Part shown: positions 54,877 through 63,920 of the stretch, one piece after another
Layout: each line of letters starts with the position of its first letter
Numbering within the stretch: the first letter of the stretch is position 1
The notes under the pieces: model-generated
Database searches by the model: none
Told to the model about the DNA's origin: nothing
Seen by the model: the letters and a program-made list of their open reading frames with translations, nothing else
NCBI RefSeq assembly: GCF_000615945.1
Contig: NZ_BAMO01000014.1
Location: 24,553 to 88,552, forward strand
Direction: 5' to 3'
Length of the DNA stretch: 64,000 nt
Origin: Caldalkalibacillus mannanilyticus JCM 10596
GTDB lineage: Bacteria > Bacillota > Bacilli > Caldalkalibacillales > JCM-10596
Position numbers and translations under genes: made by a program

Positions 54877-56307
54877 ATGGTGAAAAACGAGAAAGTATTC
54901 CGTATGGAGAAGGATTTTTTAGGTGAGAAAGAAATTCCAGCAGACGTTTATTATGGGATTCAGACAGTAAGGGCAGCAGATAATTTTCCGATAACTGGAT
55001 ACAAAATTCATCCAGAAATGATTAGAGCACTAGCCATTGTGAAAAAAGCAGCAGCACTTGCAAATATGGATATCAAGCGCTTATATGAAGGAATTGGTGA
55101 AGCTATCGTTCAGTCCGCAGATGAAATTCTAGAAGGAAAATGGCACGAGTATTTTATTGTCGACCCGATCCAAGGGGGAGCCGGTACATCGATGAATATG
55201 AATGCAAATGAAGTGATTGCCAATCGTGCACTTGAACTGCTCGGTTTAAAAAAAGGTGAGTATGAGAAGCTAAGCCCAAACACTCATGTAAACATGTCGC
55301 AATCAACAAACGACGTGTTTCCGACAGCTATCCATATCGCAACTCTGCATCTTCTTGAAAAGCTACTGGATACTATGAATGACATGTTGGGTGTTTTCAA
55401 GAAGAAAGCTCAGCAATTTGATCATGTCATCAAAATGGGACGCACTCATCTTCAAGATGCCGTACCCATCCGTCTTGGGCAAGAATTTGAAGCATATAGC
55501 CGTGTTTTGGAACGCGACATTAAACGGATTGGACAAACGCGCCAGCATCTTTATGAAGTGAATATGGGAGCAACGGCAGTAGGGACAGGATTAAATGCTG
55601 ACCCTGAGTATATCAAAAATGTTGTAAAGCACCTTGCGGATATTAGTGGATTACCGCTTGTTGGGACAGAGTGCCTTGTTGATGCAACACAAAATACGGA
55701 TGCTTACACAGAAGTGTCCGCTGCACTGAAAGTCTGCATGATTAATATGTCCAAAATAGCCAACGACTTACGATTGATGGCATCTGGACCGCGTACGGGA
55801 TTTGGTGAAATTATCTTACCGGCACGCCAACCTGGTTCTTCCATTATGCCTGGGAAAGTCAATCCAGTCATGCCAGAGCTCATTAACCAAGTCGCCTTTC
55901 AGGTCATTGGAAACGACCATACGATTTGCTTGGCTTCTGAAGCGGGACAACTTGAATTGAACGTAATGGAACCCGTGTTAGTCTTTAACTTGCTCCAATC
56001 AATCAGCATCATGAATAATGCGTTCCGAAGCTTTACAGACTTTTGTCTTGTAGATATCGAGGCAAATGAAGACAGGATGAAAGAGTATGTTGAAAAAAGT
56101 GTGGGAATCATTACAGCCGTAAATCCGCACATAGGGTATGAAATTGCATCACGAATTGCACGAGAAGCTATATTAAGTGGAATGTCCGTTCGTGAACTTT
56201 GCATGAAATATAACGTTATGACAGAAGAGGAACTCGATTTGATTTTAAACCCGTATGAAATGACAAAACCAGGTATAGCGGGTGGAGCACTATTAGATCG
56301 AGTATAG
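54877..56307 (+). CDS. ansB: Aspartate ammonia-lyase (aspartase)
   Basis: This 476-residue enzyme of the fumarase/aspartase superfamily converts aspartate to fumarate and ammonia. Signatures are PNTHVNMSQSTNDVFPTAIH, MGRTHLQDAVPIRLGQEF, GTGLNADPEY and the catalytic-serine loop GSSIMPGKVNPVMPE. ATG 54877 lies 8 nt after AAAGGAG, 22 bp after ansA. Confidence 0.92.
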   Translation: MVKNEKVFRMEKDFLGEKEIPADVYYGIQTVRAADNFPITGYKIHPEMIRALAIVKKAAALANMDIKRLYEGIGEAIVQSADEILEGKWHEYFIVDPIQGGAGTSMNMNANEVIANRALELLGLKKGEYEKLSPNTHVNMSQSTNDVFPTAIHIATLHLLEKLLDTMNDMLGVFKKKAQQFDHVIKMGRTHLQDAVPIRLGQEFEAYSRVLERDIKRIGQTRQHLYEVNMGATAVGTGLNADPEYIKNVVKHLADISGLPLVGTECLVDATQNTDAYTEVSAALKVCMINMSKIANDLRLMASGPRTGFGEIILPARQPGSSIMPGKVNPVMPELINQVAFQVIGNDHTICLASEAGQLELNVMEPVLVFNLLQSISIMNNAFRSFTDFCLVDIEANEDRMKEYVEKSVGIITAVNPHIGYEIASRIAREAILSGMSVRELCMKYNVMTEEELDLILNPYEMTKPGIAGGALLDRV

Positions 56308-56437
56308 AATCTATAAACCTATAGATCATTTTAAAGTGTAATAAAAAATAACGAACGATTAAAAGTGAAATTTTGAAAGCGTTTCATATTTGAAAGTGAA
56401 TTCCGAAAAGAATAACTTTCAAGAGGGGGGAGTAGGG

Positions 56438-57851
56438 ATGAGGAACAAACGGCTACCATCTATACCAGAAATTATTTTTACGTTGGGGTTGTTTTTAGCA
56501 ATTGTCTTTTCGTTTACCACGATGTTTGATTTGCCGATACAACTAGCACTATTTATATCATGGTTCATTTTTATTCTACTTGGATTGCGTTTGGGTTTCC
56601 AATATCAGGAGCTTCAAGAAGGTATAAAAAAAGGGATTTCGAATGGTCTTGAGGCTATTTTAATTCTACTTGTAGTCGGTGCTCTTATAGGGACTTGGAT
56701 TGCAGGTGGCGTCGTACCAACTTATTTATTACGGTTTAGAGTTTATCCATCCTAGCATTTTCTTATTAGCTACCCTCGTCATTTGCTCAATCACATCTTT
56801 GGCTACGGGTACATCGTGGGGAACTGTCGGAACTGCTGGAATCGCAATGATGGCAATTGGAGAGGGGATGGGCATCCCTCTGCCGATTGTAGCAGGTGCT
56901 GTTCTTTCGGGTGCATACTTCGGAGATAAGCTTTCTCCATTATCTGATAGCACCGTACTGGCAGCCACGATGTCAAAAGTGGATGTCATTGCACACGTGC
57001 GAGCCTTGTTGTATCTAGATATCCCTGCATACGCCATTACCGCTCTTCTTTTTACTATAGTAGGTTTTATATATGGAGGAAAAAATGTAGATTTAGAACG
57101 AGTAGAATTTCTTAAGACAGCCTTGCTTGAAAATTTTAATATTCAAATTTGGATGCTCCTTCCTGCGATATTTGTCATTGTAATGCTAGCACTGAAACAA
57201 CCTTCTGTGCCGACAATTGCTGCAGGTGCTCTCTTAGGAACCATTTGGGCTACCCTCTTCCAAGGGATTGATTTTTATGTGGCTATAGATACGGCATACA
57301 ATGGCTTTTCAATAAATACAGGCATTGAATTTTTGGATGTTCTTCTGAACCGTGGAGGAATTCAGGGAATGCTTGGCGCAATCGTCGTTATTATTTTCGG
57401 CTTAGGGTTCGGTGGTTTATTGGAGCATTTAGGTGTACTAAAAGTAATAGTATCTAAATTCCAGAACCAGTTAACTTCAGCGGGTAATGTAACCCTTTCA
57501 ACATTAATTGTTGCCTTTTTAGCAAATGTATTTGGTTGTGCTATGTATGTTTCCTTAATATTAACACCAAAAATTATGGAAGAAAGCTATGATAAATTAC
57601 ATATCGATCGCAGGGTTTTGTCTCGAAATTCTGAGGTTGGAGGTACGCTCACTTCAGGGATGATTCCTTGGTCTGATAACGGGATTTTTATGGCAGCGAT
57701 TCTTGGCATATCTACTTTTTCTTATCTACCATTTATGTGGTTAAGCTTTGTTTCCATTGCACTAGCGATCATTTATGGTTATACAGGTAAATACATTTGG
57801 TACACCAAAAATAACATAGAAGTACCATTGGAGCAGAAGGCGGCTCATTAG
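56438..57851 (+). CDS. mleN: Na+/H+ antiporter NhaC family, likely malate/lactate antiporter MleN (frameshifted here)
   Basis: This membrane protein of about 471 residues belongs to the NhaC family, with some 11-12 helices, GALIGTWIAGGVVP, GTSWGTVGTAGIAMM, GAYFGDKLSPLSDSTVLA and IPWSDNGIF. Placed between ansB and the malic enzyme it matches MleN (YqkI) of B. subtilis, which swaps external malate and protons for lactate and Na+. The frame breaks at about 56720; either two bases lost (VVPT-LIYYG) or one extra A restores it. GGGGGAG precedes ATG 56438. Confidence 0.82.
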
Positions 57852-57905
57852 TGCTATCTAACAAGATTGTCAAAAAGATGTAATTGTACTCGGAGGTACT
57901 TTGTT

Positions 57906-59243
57906 ATGAATAGTAAAAATAATTTAATTCGAACCTTGAGGATCGAAACTCCTTCTTTTCCCGGCAACCTTGGGAAAGTTACGACTGTAATTGGTATGGC
58001 GGGAGGAGATATAGGTGATATTGAAACGGTACAAGTTGGACCTAACTACACAATGCGTAACATTACTGTTCAGGTTGAAAATGAGAACCAGCTATCAGAT
58101 TTGCTGGAGGTTATTCGTAAGCTAGGAGGTGGAATCCGCCTTCATACAGTTTCTGATGAAGTACTTCGTGCTCATGAGGGAGGTAAAATACAAATAAAAA
58201 GAAAAATGGAGATTACGTCTCTTGCCGACTTGAGACGTGTATACACACCGGGAGTGGCTAGTGTCTGCCAGGCGATCAAAGAAGAACCTGAAAAAGCGAG
58301 AATTTACACCAGTATTGGCAATACAGTAGCTATTGTTACTGATGGATCTGCTATTCTCGGACTTGGAGATATCGGTCCAGTTGCAGGGATGCCAGTAATG
58401 GAGGGAAAAGCGGCTCTCTTTGATCAATTAGCCGGAATCAATGGAATTCCTATCCTGTTGAATACGAAAGATCCTGATGAGATTGTACGTACAGTGAAAA
58501 GTATTTCTCCTGGATTCAGTGGAATCTTACTGGAGGATATTGGGTCCCCTCATTGCTTTGAAGTGGAAGAACGACTTAAAAAGGATTTGGATATTCCAGT
58601 GATGCATGATGACCAACATGGTACTGCCGTAGTTACTTTGGCTGCTGCTATTTCTGCTTGTAAAAGCGCTGGAGTTGACTTGAAGGAAGCACAGGTGGGA
58701 CAAATCGGATTGGGAGCAGCAGGATTAGCCATTTGCCGAATGTTCATGGCTTATGGTGTTAAACATGTTATGGGGGCAGATAAGTCTGTAGAGGCAAAAG
58801 CACGTCTAGAAACTTATGGAGGTCAAGTGGTTGATTCCATTGAAGAACTGATGGAGCGCTGTGACATTGTCATTGCTACTACCGGCGTCCCTGGACTCAT
58901 TCAAGAAAAATGGGTGAAACAAGGACAAGTCATTCTTGCCTTGTCTAATCCGAAGCCAGAGATTGAACCAGAAGCCGCTCTGAGAGCTGGAGCTGCCTAT
59001 GCAGCAGATGGTCGATCGGTAAACAATGTTCTTGGATTTCCTGGAATTTTCCGAGGGGCGTTGAATGCACAATCTAGGCAAATTACTCACGAAATGCTTG
59101 TGGCTGCAGCCAAAACGATTGCAGCAAATACTCAACCAGGTGACTTGGTGCCGCATCCATTAGATCAAGAAGTCCATAATAGGGTCGCTGAGGAAGTGTC
59201 TAAGGTATCTTATTTGTCCGCTAAACTAGGAGTGGCAAGATAG
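57906..59243 (+). CDS. mleA: NAD-dependent malic/malolactic enzyme MleA
   Basis: This 445-residue protein has an N-terminal ACT regulatory domain (about 8-85, RIETPSFPGNLGKVTTVIG) and a malic enzyme core: RRVYTPGVASVCQAI, VAIVTDGSAILGLGDIG, MEGKAALFDQLAG, MHDDQHGTAVV, the NAD site GLGAAGLAICRMF, and ALSNPKPEIEP. It decarboxylates malate to pyruvate (or lactate in the malolactic form). GGAGGT is 9 nt before ATG 57906. With ansAB and mleN it lets the cell turn asparagine, aspartate and malate into fumarate, pyruvate and ammonia. Confidence 0.9.
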   Translation: MNSKNNLIRTLRIETPSFPGNLGKVTTVIGMAGGDIGDIETVQVGPNYTMRNITVQVENENQLSDLLEVIRKLGGGIRLHTVSDEVLRAHEGGKIQIKRKMEITSLADLRRVYTPGVASVCQAIKEEPEKARIYTSIGNTVAIVTDGSAILGLGDIGPVAGMPVMEGKAALFDQLAGINGIPILLNTKDPDEIVRTVKSISPGFSGILLEDIGSPHCFEVEERLKKDLDIPVMHDDQHGTAVVTLAAAISACKSAGVDLKEAQVGQIGLGAAGLAICRMFMAYGVKHVMGADKSVEAKARLETYGGQVVDSIEELMERCDIVIATTGVPGLIQEKWVKQGQVILALSNPKPEIEPEAALRAGAAYAADGRSVNNVLGFPGIFRGALNAQSRQITHEMLVAAAKTIAANTQPGDLVPHPLDQEVHNRVAEEVSKVSYLSAKLGVAR

Positions 59244-59305
59244 AGAAAATAACTTCTGAATGATTACAAAATGTCTACAATGACGATTCAAATTGAATGT
59301 TAGAT

Positions 59306-59345
59306 AGGGTCCAGCAAATGAGTTCAAGGCTGGGCTCTTTTTCGC
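59306..59345 (+). terminator. Terminator of the ans-mle operon
   Basis: AGGGTCCAGC pairs with GCTGGGCTCT (G-U allowed), followed by TTTTTC. Confidence 0.75.
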
Positions 59346-59456
59346 GTCATTACCCTTTGGATGGAGCGACAATTGCAAGAATTCTACATATAATAGTACA
59401 ATGAAGTAAAAAAACGGATAATGCCTGAAAAATGCCAAGATGGTGGAGGGACGTAC

Positions 59457-59762
59457 ATGAAACTAATGGTGTGTATTGTTGATAATAAATATGGATCTAG
59501 ATTAGTTCATTCGTTAAGTGATAAGGGGTATAGAGTAACGAAGCTGGCTAGTACAGGAGGTTTTCTGAAAAAGGGGAACGATACATTATTGATAGGAGTT
59601 CGTAATGATGGGATAGAACATTTGCAGCAGGAGCTAAAAGAAATCATTCAGCATATTGAGAAAGAAAAGAAGTGGGTGGCAAATCAGAATAGATATACTT
59701 CTTTTGTGGTTAATTCACCTGGTTTTTTAAGCAAACTTGGGAATAATGAAGGTACGTTGTAG
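59457..59762 (+). CDS. Cyclic-di-AMP receptor-like protein (DarA/YaaQ family)
   Basis: This 101-residue PII-like protein shows the family core KLMVCIVDNKYGSRLVHSLSD followed by YRVTKLASTGGFLKKGNDTL and LIGVRND. In DarA the TGGFL segment binds c-di-AMP, a second messenger of K+ and osmolyte balance. The B. subtilis C-terminal loop is replaced here by NRYTSFVVNSPGFL, so it may be a paralogue rather than the main DarA. ATG 59457 lies 7 nt after GGAGGG. It stands alone between mleA and perR. Confidence 0.82.
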   Translation: MKLMVCIVDNKYGSRLVHSLSDKGYRVTKLASTGGFLKKGNDTLLIGVRNDGIEHLQQELKEIIQHIEKEKKWVANQNRYTSFVVNSPGFLSKLGNNEGTL

Positions 59763-59769
59763 CTGGTGA

Positions 59770-59816
59770 TTGACAATTTAACGAACTCATAATAAACTTA
59801 TTTATAACAATTATAA
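59770..59816 (+). promoter_or_regulatory. perR promoter and PerR box
   Basis: TTGACA (59770-59775), 17 bp, TAAACT (59793-59798). Just downstream TTATAACAATTATAA (59802-59816) matches the PerR box TTATAATNATTATAA at all scored positions but one. This predicts autorepression released by peroxide or low metal. Confidence 0.8.
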
Positions 59817-59853
59817 TCTGATAATTAGTATTTTGATGAAAGGGTGGTATGCA

Positions 59854-60297
59854 GTGGCGGAAAAACTTGGAGCAGCTTTAGAAAAACTTAAAAGCACTGG
59901 AGTCAGAATGACACCGCAACGTCATGCCATATTAGCTTATTTATTAGAAACGATGTGTCACCCAACAGCTGATGAAATCTATAAGGCTTTGGCAGATCGT
60001 TTTCCTAGTATGAGTGTAGCAACCGTATACAATAATCTAAGGCTGTTCAAGGAAGCCGGTTTGGTTCGCGAACTGACCTATGGTGATTCTTCCAGTAAAT
60101 TTGATGCCAATATATCTAAGCATTATCATGTTATTTGTCGTGAGTGTAATCGAATCGTGGATTTTGAATGCGATTTATTGGGTGAAGTAGAGAATGCGGC
60201 ATCTAAGGAAACGGGATTTGTAGTTGATAATCATCGACTAGAGGTATATGGAGTATGTGCGGATTGTCAGAAGAAGCATAGTAAGCAACTTAACTAG
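59854..60297 (+). CDS. perR: Peroxide-responsive repressor PerR (Fur family)
   Basis: This 147-residue metalloregulator has a winged helix (TPQRHAILAYLLETMCHPTA, MSVATVYNNLRLFKEAGL) and a dimerisation domain with ligands in DANISKHYHVIC. The structural zinc site is CRECN and CADCQ (two CxxC). His and Asp positions of the iron/manganese site are kept, so peroxide sensing by His oxidation is expected. GTG 59854 is chosen, 7 nt after GGGTGG, giving the usual N-terminus. Order perR-ygzB-ygxA-rrn is as in B. subtilis, with a GH18 gene inserted. Confidence 0.92.
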   Translation: MAEKLGAALEKLKSTGVRMTPQRHAILAYLLETMCHPTADEIYKALADRFPSMSVATVYNNLRLFKEAGLVRELTYGDSSSKFDANISKHYHVICRECNRIVDFECDLLGEVENAASKETGFVVDNHRLEVYGVCADCQKKHSKQLN

Positions 60298-60321
60298 CCT
60301 AACAGTACAATAGAACTGGAG

Positions 60322-60422
60322 AAAAACACTTTAAGAAACGAGATAAGGGCGACTCAACATCAGCAGGAGTAAAAAACCGCATCTGATGGAAGTCTACTTT
60401 ATTCATCTTAAAGTGTTTTTTT
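60322..60422 (+). terminator. perR terminator stem split by a repeat element
   Basis: AAAAACACTTTAAGA (60322-60336) and TCTTAAAGTGTTTTT (60406-60420) are perfectly complementary over 15 bp and are followed by T. The 69-nt loop consists almost wholly of the dispersed repeat copy C, so the repeat appears to have entered the terminator loop. Confidence 0.8.
60341..60404. repeat. Dispersed hairpin repeat, copy C (inverted)
   Basis: Read on the minus strand it begins AATAAAGTAGACTTCC and CATCAGATG, then a T-run with ACTCC, CTGATG, and a tail GAGTCGCCCTTATC. The head is identical to copy A over 24 bp. CATCAG and CTGATG pair to a hairpin. Confidence 0.75.
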
Positions 60423-60474
60423 CTTATCCTCTCTGTATATATTCTGTTAAAATGGAAATATGGGAGGGGACAGA

Positions 60475-62241
60475 ATGGAAATCGAATATACACAGAAACG
60501 GAGAAAGGGAGCGAAAAGAACGATACGCAGAATCGGACTATACGCTATTCTTATCTCCTTTATCATGACAAGCCTAATCATCGGACTACTATATTTTTTA
60601 GAGAATCGAGAGAACACAGAAAAGGGAAGTCCTTTTCCAGAAGTTGAGCAATTAGAGCAAGGCAGCTTGTACCCGTTAATGGTAGGTGGCAATCTCCTCG
60701 ACGGAAAACTATGGGTGCAAGATGGACAGCATACTTTTCTACCTTTCCATCTCTTCCAAAGCGAAATCGATCCTACTGCGGCACTTGACCAAGAATCAGA
60801 AGCTGTGATTATCACGACTGAAGATAAGGTCATTAAATTAAACACGAAGCAGATCATTGAGGAAGTAAAAGGAGAGGTCGTGGAGCTTGAGTTTCCATTA
60901 GTCAAAATTAACGAAACCTTATATATCCCCTACGATCTGATCCAAAAGCTTTATCCAATCAATGTTCATTTATATGAAACAAGTGGAGTTGCAGAGATCG
61001 AACATCGGCATACGGCAGTATTAAATGGAACTATTATAATAGAAGGAAAAAAGAAAACGGAACTAGCGATGCGTATGGAACCAAGTATTAAGAGCTATAT
61101 CGTCACAACACTTACAGCAGATGAAGAAGTGAAAATATACCATGAGGAAAACGATTGGTACTATGTTCAATCTCAGGATGGATTCATTGGTTATGTTCCG
61201 AAAAAGAATCTTATTATAGGGCAAGTCCACTTAACTAAGGCAGAAGAGTCAGAGGATTCTTATGTTGCTTGGAAACCATTTGGGCAAAAAATTAATTTGA
61301 CGTGGGAGCATGTCGTCAGCAGAACTCCTAATCCAGATCAGATAGAGCCGCCAAAAGGAGTTAATGTCGTTTCGCCTACGTGGTTTCATATTAAAGATGA
61401 AGAGGGAGGTATAAAAAATATTGCGGATAAAAGATATGTAGACTGGGCTCATAAAAATGGGTATCAGGTGTGGGGGCTTGTGACCAATGATTTTAATCCA
61501 GACTTAACGCATACGATTTTATCCTCTTATGAAAAAAGGCGTAAGGTAATCCTTCAGCTGATTTATTTTGCTGAATTGTATAATCTTGACGGAATCAATA
61601 TTGATTTTGAAAATGTCTATCTAAAAGATAAAGAAAACCTCGTTCAATTTATGCGCGAACTAAGACCTTTTATGAGAGAACAAGGGTTGGTGTTATCAAT
61701 TGATGTGACCATCAAATCAACAAGTGAGCAGTGGTCGCTGTTCTTAGATCGCCCTGCTTTAGGTGAAATCGTAGATTATATGATGGTGATGACTTATGAT
61801 GAGCACTGGGGTTCTAGCCCGGTTTCAGGCTCTGTAGCATCCCTTCCTTGGGTCGAAAAAGGGTTACAGGGTATCTTAGAGGAGGTTTCTAATGAAAAAG
61901 TTCTTCTTGGAGTGCCTTTTTATACAAGGCTGTGGAAAGAAGTGACCGAAGACGGGAAAACGAAAGTGAGTTCAAAAGCCTATTCAATGGATGGGATAGA
62001 GAAGTGGATGGCAGAAAGAGAAGTTCAAAAAGTTTTTGATGAACAGTCTGGTCAACACTATGCCGAGTACTATGATCAAGAAGAGGAAGCACTCTATAGA
62101 ATTTGGTTAGAGGATGAAACCTCTATCGCTAAAAGGGTTGAACTCGTGCATAAATATAACTTGGCAGGCGTAGCTTCATGGCGTCGAGGATTTGAGAAGG
62201 CATCTATTTGGCAAGTGATCGCTGATGGATTAGATCGGTAA
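60475..62241 (+). CDS. SH3/GH18 cell-wall hydrolase-like membrane protein
   Basis: This 588-residue protein has an N-terminal basic tail and one membrane helix at about 18-42 (YAILISFIMTSLIIGLLYFL). A stalk/copper-amine-oxidase-N-like region spans about 55-180, an SH3b domain about 190-255 (EVKIYHEENDWYYVQSQDG), and a GH18 catalytic barrel about 275-585. The GH18 motif DGINIDFE carries the catalytic Glu; YDEHWGSSPVSG and GVPFYTRLW are typical of SafA/YaaH/YdhD-type N-acetylglucosaminidases that cut peptidoglycan in spores or walls. ATG 60475 lies after GGGAGGGG. Spore or growth role is open. Confidence 0.82.
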   Translation: MEIEYTQKRRKGAKRTIRRIGLYAILISFIMTSLIIGLLYFLENRENTEKGSPFPEVEQLEQGSLYPLMVGGNLLDGKLWVQDGQHTFLPFHLFQSEIDPTAALDQESEAVIITTEDKVIKLNTKQIIEEVKGEVVELEFPLVKINETLYIPYDLIQKLYPINVHLYETSGVAEIEHRHTAVLNGTIIIEGKKKTELAMRMEPSIKSYIVTTLTADEEVKIYHEENDWYYVQSQDGFIGYVPKKNLIIGQVHLTKAEESEDSYVAWKPFGQKINLTWEHVVSRTPNPDQIEPPKGVNVVSPTWFHIKDEEGGIKNIADKRYVDWAHKNGYQVWGLVTNDFNPDLTHTILSSYEKRRKVILQLIYFAELYNLDGINIDFENVYLKDKENLVQFMRELRPFMREQGLVLSIDVTIKSTSEQWSLFLDRPALGEIVDYMMVMTYDEHWGSSPVSGSVASLPWVEKGLQGILEEVSNEKVLLGVPFYTRLWKEVTEDGKTKVSSKAYSMDGIEKWMAEREVQKVFDEQSGQHYAEYYDQEEEALYRIWLEDETSIAKRVELVHKYNLAGVASWRRGFEKASIWQVIADGLDR

Positions 62242-62247
62242 AAAAAA

Positions 62248-62292
62248 AGAATCTCTGCTCTTAACCAATAGTTGAGGGCAGAGATTTATTTA
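62248..62292. terminator. Bidirectional terminator between GH18 gene and ygzB
   Basis: AATCTCTGC pairs with GCAGAGATT with inner pairs; T-rich on the plus side and T8 on the minus side. Confidence 0.85.
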
Positions 62293-62321
62293 TCTGGTTC
62301 TAACCGTTCATGTAACAGTTC

Positions 62322-62651
62322 CTAAGGTTTGTTTGTTGGCTCGATATCTGTGGCTAGTTGAGCATCTAGCGTTATTTTTTGTTTGCAATACATACATTCA
62401 TCTAATTTGCCAAGCATTTTTGTGGATTTTTGACACGTGGGGCAAGTAACGTACGTTGCTTGGGTAGATAAAAAACCGATCCAAAAGTAGACAACGGTAC
62501 TTGCTAACACCATGAGTAGCCCCAAAAGCATAAATAAAGACATAGCCCAAGTGGATTCTACTAAAAAAGATCCATAAGTGACAATGATTCCGCCGAACAC
62601 CAATCCAAGGGCGAAAGTACGAACAGTATTAATTTTTCCTTTATTGAACAT
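62322..62651 (-). CDS. ygzB: UPF0295 family membrane protein YgzB
   Basis: This 109-residue protein has two membrane helices (TFALGLVFGGIIVTYGSFLV and SLFMLLGLLMVLASTVVYFW) and a C-terminal zinc-ribbon-like pair CPTC and CMYC. It matches YgzB, found between perR and ygxA in Bacilli; its function is unknown. AGGAGG lies 7 nt before ATG 62651. Confidence 0.88.
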   Translation of the reverse strand: MFNKGKINTVRTFALGLVFGGIIVTYGSFLVESTWAMSLFMLLGLLMVLASTVVYFWIGFLSTQATYVTCPTCQKSTKMLGKLDECMYCKQKITLDAQLATDIEPTNKP

Positions 62652-62750
62652 GGTTGTCCCTCCTAATGTGCTTAGTATAGCATATCTATTTTTTTTACAG
62701 CAATGAACGAATCCTGAAAAAAGGATTTTATAAGAAGAATGTAGAATCCT

Positions 62751-62780
62751 TTGTACATAGAGAATTAGAGAAAGTAAGAT
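62751..62780 (+). promoter_or_regulatory. Putative promoter of ygxA
   Basis: TTGTAC (62751-62756), 18 bp, TAAGAT (62775-62780), 25 bp before the TTG start. Confidence 0.45.
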
Positions 62781-62804
62781 CTATAGAAAGTAAGGTGGGG
62801 CCTG

Positions 62805-63689
62805 TTGGATAGTCAGTTACGGATTTTGTATCAAGAAAGAGCAAGCGATACGAATACGCTTGGTATTATTCATTTACAAAAGAAAGAAACGTTTAGTCCA
62901 GTTACAGATGGCTTTGATGATATTATTTTAGTGATTACTGAGAATGAAGAAGTATACTGGAATACTCATCATTACCGTTACGAAGATAAAAAGGTACAAC
63001 TAATTACAGTGGATAAAACAATGTTACATGAATGGTTAGCAGCAGGGAGTAATCGTCGTGCTGTTGAATGGGTGATGCATGGGAAAATTGTATTTGATCG
63101 AAATGATTTTGTTACAGAGCTTAAGGAACGATTAATCGAATTCCCTTTTGAATTAAGAAGCAAAAGGTTGTGTGTGGAGTTTGGACGTTTAATAAGAAGA
63201 TACCAAGAAGGAAAAGAATTACTAAATTCCGGAGACTACCTAGACTCTTTTAATCAAATTCTGCATGCGCTGCACCATTGGGCCAGACTATCCGTTATTG
63301 AACAGGGATTTCATCCAGAGGTCACTCTGTGGAAACAAGTAAAAAAAATTGATCCAGAAATATATAAATTATACGACGAGCTATTAATGGGCTCCGATAT
63401 ATTAGCGAAGAGGCTGGAGCTCCTCTTGCTGGCTAGTGAGTTCTCCGTTATCTCAAAAACGAGGTTAGGAGCATCGCATTTACTTGATGTCTTAGGAAAG
63501 AAGAAAGAACCTTGGTTGTTTGAAGAGATATTAGCCCAACAAGAAGTACAAGAATATTCCTTAGATCTAAGCATTTTATTGGAGCACTTAGTGAAGAAAC
63601 ATCTTGTAGATGAAGTGTATACAGAAACAGTATCAGGAGATATTAAAGTAAGAGCCTACATAGTAAGCCCCAACATTCCTTCTATATAA
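62805..63689 (+). CDS. ygxA: Nucleotidyltransferase-like protein YgxA
   Basis: This 294-residue cytoplasmic protein matches YgxA: an N-terminal nucleotidyltransferase-like domain (SPVTDGFDDIILVITENEE), then a helical region (LNSGDYLDSFNQILHALHHW) and a winged-helix-like C-terminus. The classical GS...DxD catalytic pattern is not evident, so activity is uncertain. TTG 62805 follows AAGGTGGGG. It lies directly before the rRNA operon, as in B. subtilis (rrnD). Confidence 0.87.
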   Translation: MDSQLRILYQERASDTNTLGIIHLQKKETFSPVTDGFDDIILVITENEEVYWNTHHYRYEDKKVQLITVDKTMLHEWLAAGSNRRAVEWVMHGKIVFDRNDFVTELKERLIEFPFELRSKRLCVEFGRLIRRYQEGKELLNSGDYLDSFNQILHALHHWARLSVIEQGFHPEVTLWKQVKKIDPEIYKLYDELLMGSDILAKRLELLLLASEFSVISKTRLGASHLLDVLGKKKEPWLFEEILAQQEVQEYSLDLSILLEHLVKKHLVDEVYTETVSGDIKVRAYIVSPNIPSI

Positions 63690-63704
63690 AGGGATGTTTT
63701 TTTT
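63672..63704 (+). terminator. Terminator overlapping the ygxA stop
   Basis: AACATTCCT pairs with AGGGATGTT (one U-G), followed by T8; the stop codon is in the loop. Confidence 0.8.
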
Positions 63705-63709
63705 GTCCC

Positions 63710-63764
63710 CTCCTAACACTAAGCGGAGTAAAATCTCCATCTAATGTAGGGTTTGCTTTATAAC
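63710..63764. repeat. Dispersed hairpin repeat, copy D (diverged)
   Basis: TAACACTAAGCGGAGTAAAA, CTCCATCTAATG and GCTTTATA align with copy C in the same orientation (for example AGC-GGAGTAAAA and CATCT-ATG). GGAG and CTCC close a hairpin. Confidence 0.5.
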
Positions 63765-63804
63765 CTTTGCAGAGGAACCCTAATAAATCCCCAAAAATTA
63801 GCCG

Positions 63805-63863
63805 TTGAAACGAGAAGTAAAAAGATGATAAGATAAGTCTTGTCGCCGCGAGAGAGCGGCAAC
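63805..63863 (+). promoter_or_regulatory. rRNA operon promoter P1 with leader hairpin
   Basis: TTGAAA (63805-63810), 18 bp, TAAGAT (63829-63834). About ten bases later GCCGC-gagaga-GCGGC (63845-63860) forms a hairpin followed by AACAGAAAAAG, as in rRNA leaders. Confidence 0.6.
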
Positions 63864-63920
63864 AGAAAAAGCAAATGAAGTGTTGAAAATTGTGAAACGA
63901 ACAGTTTGAAAAAAAAGTAG

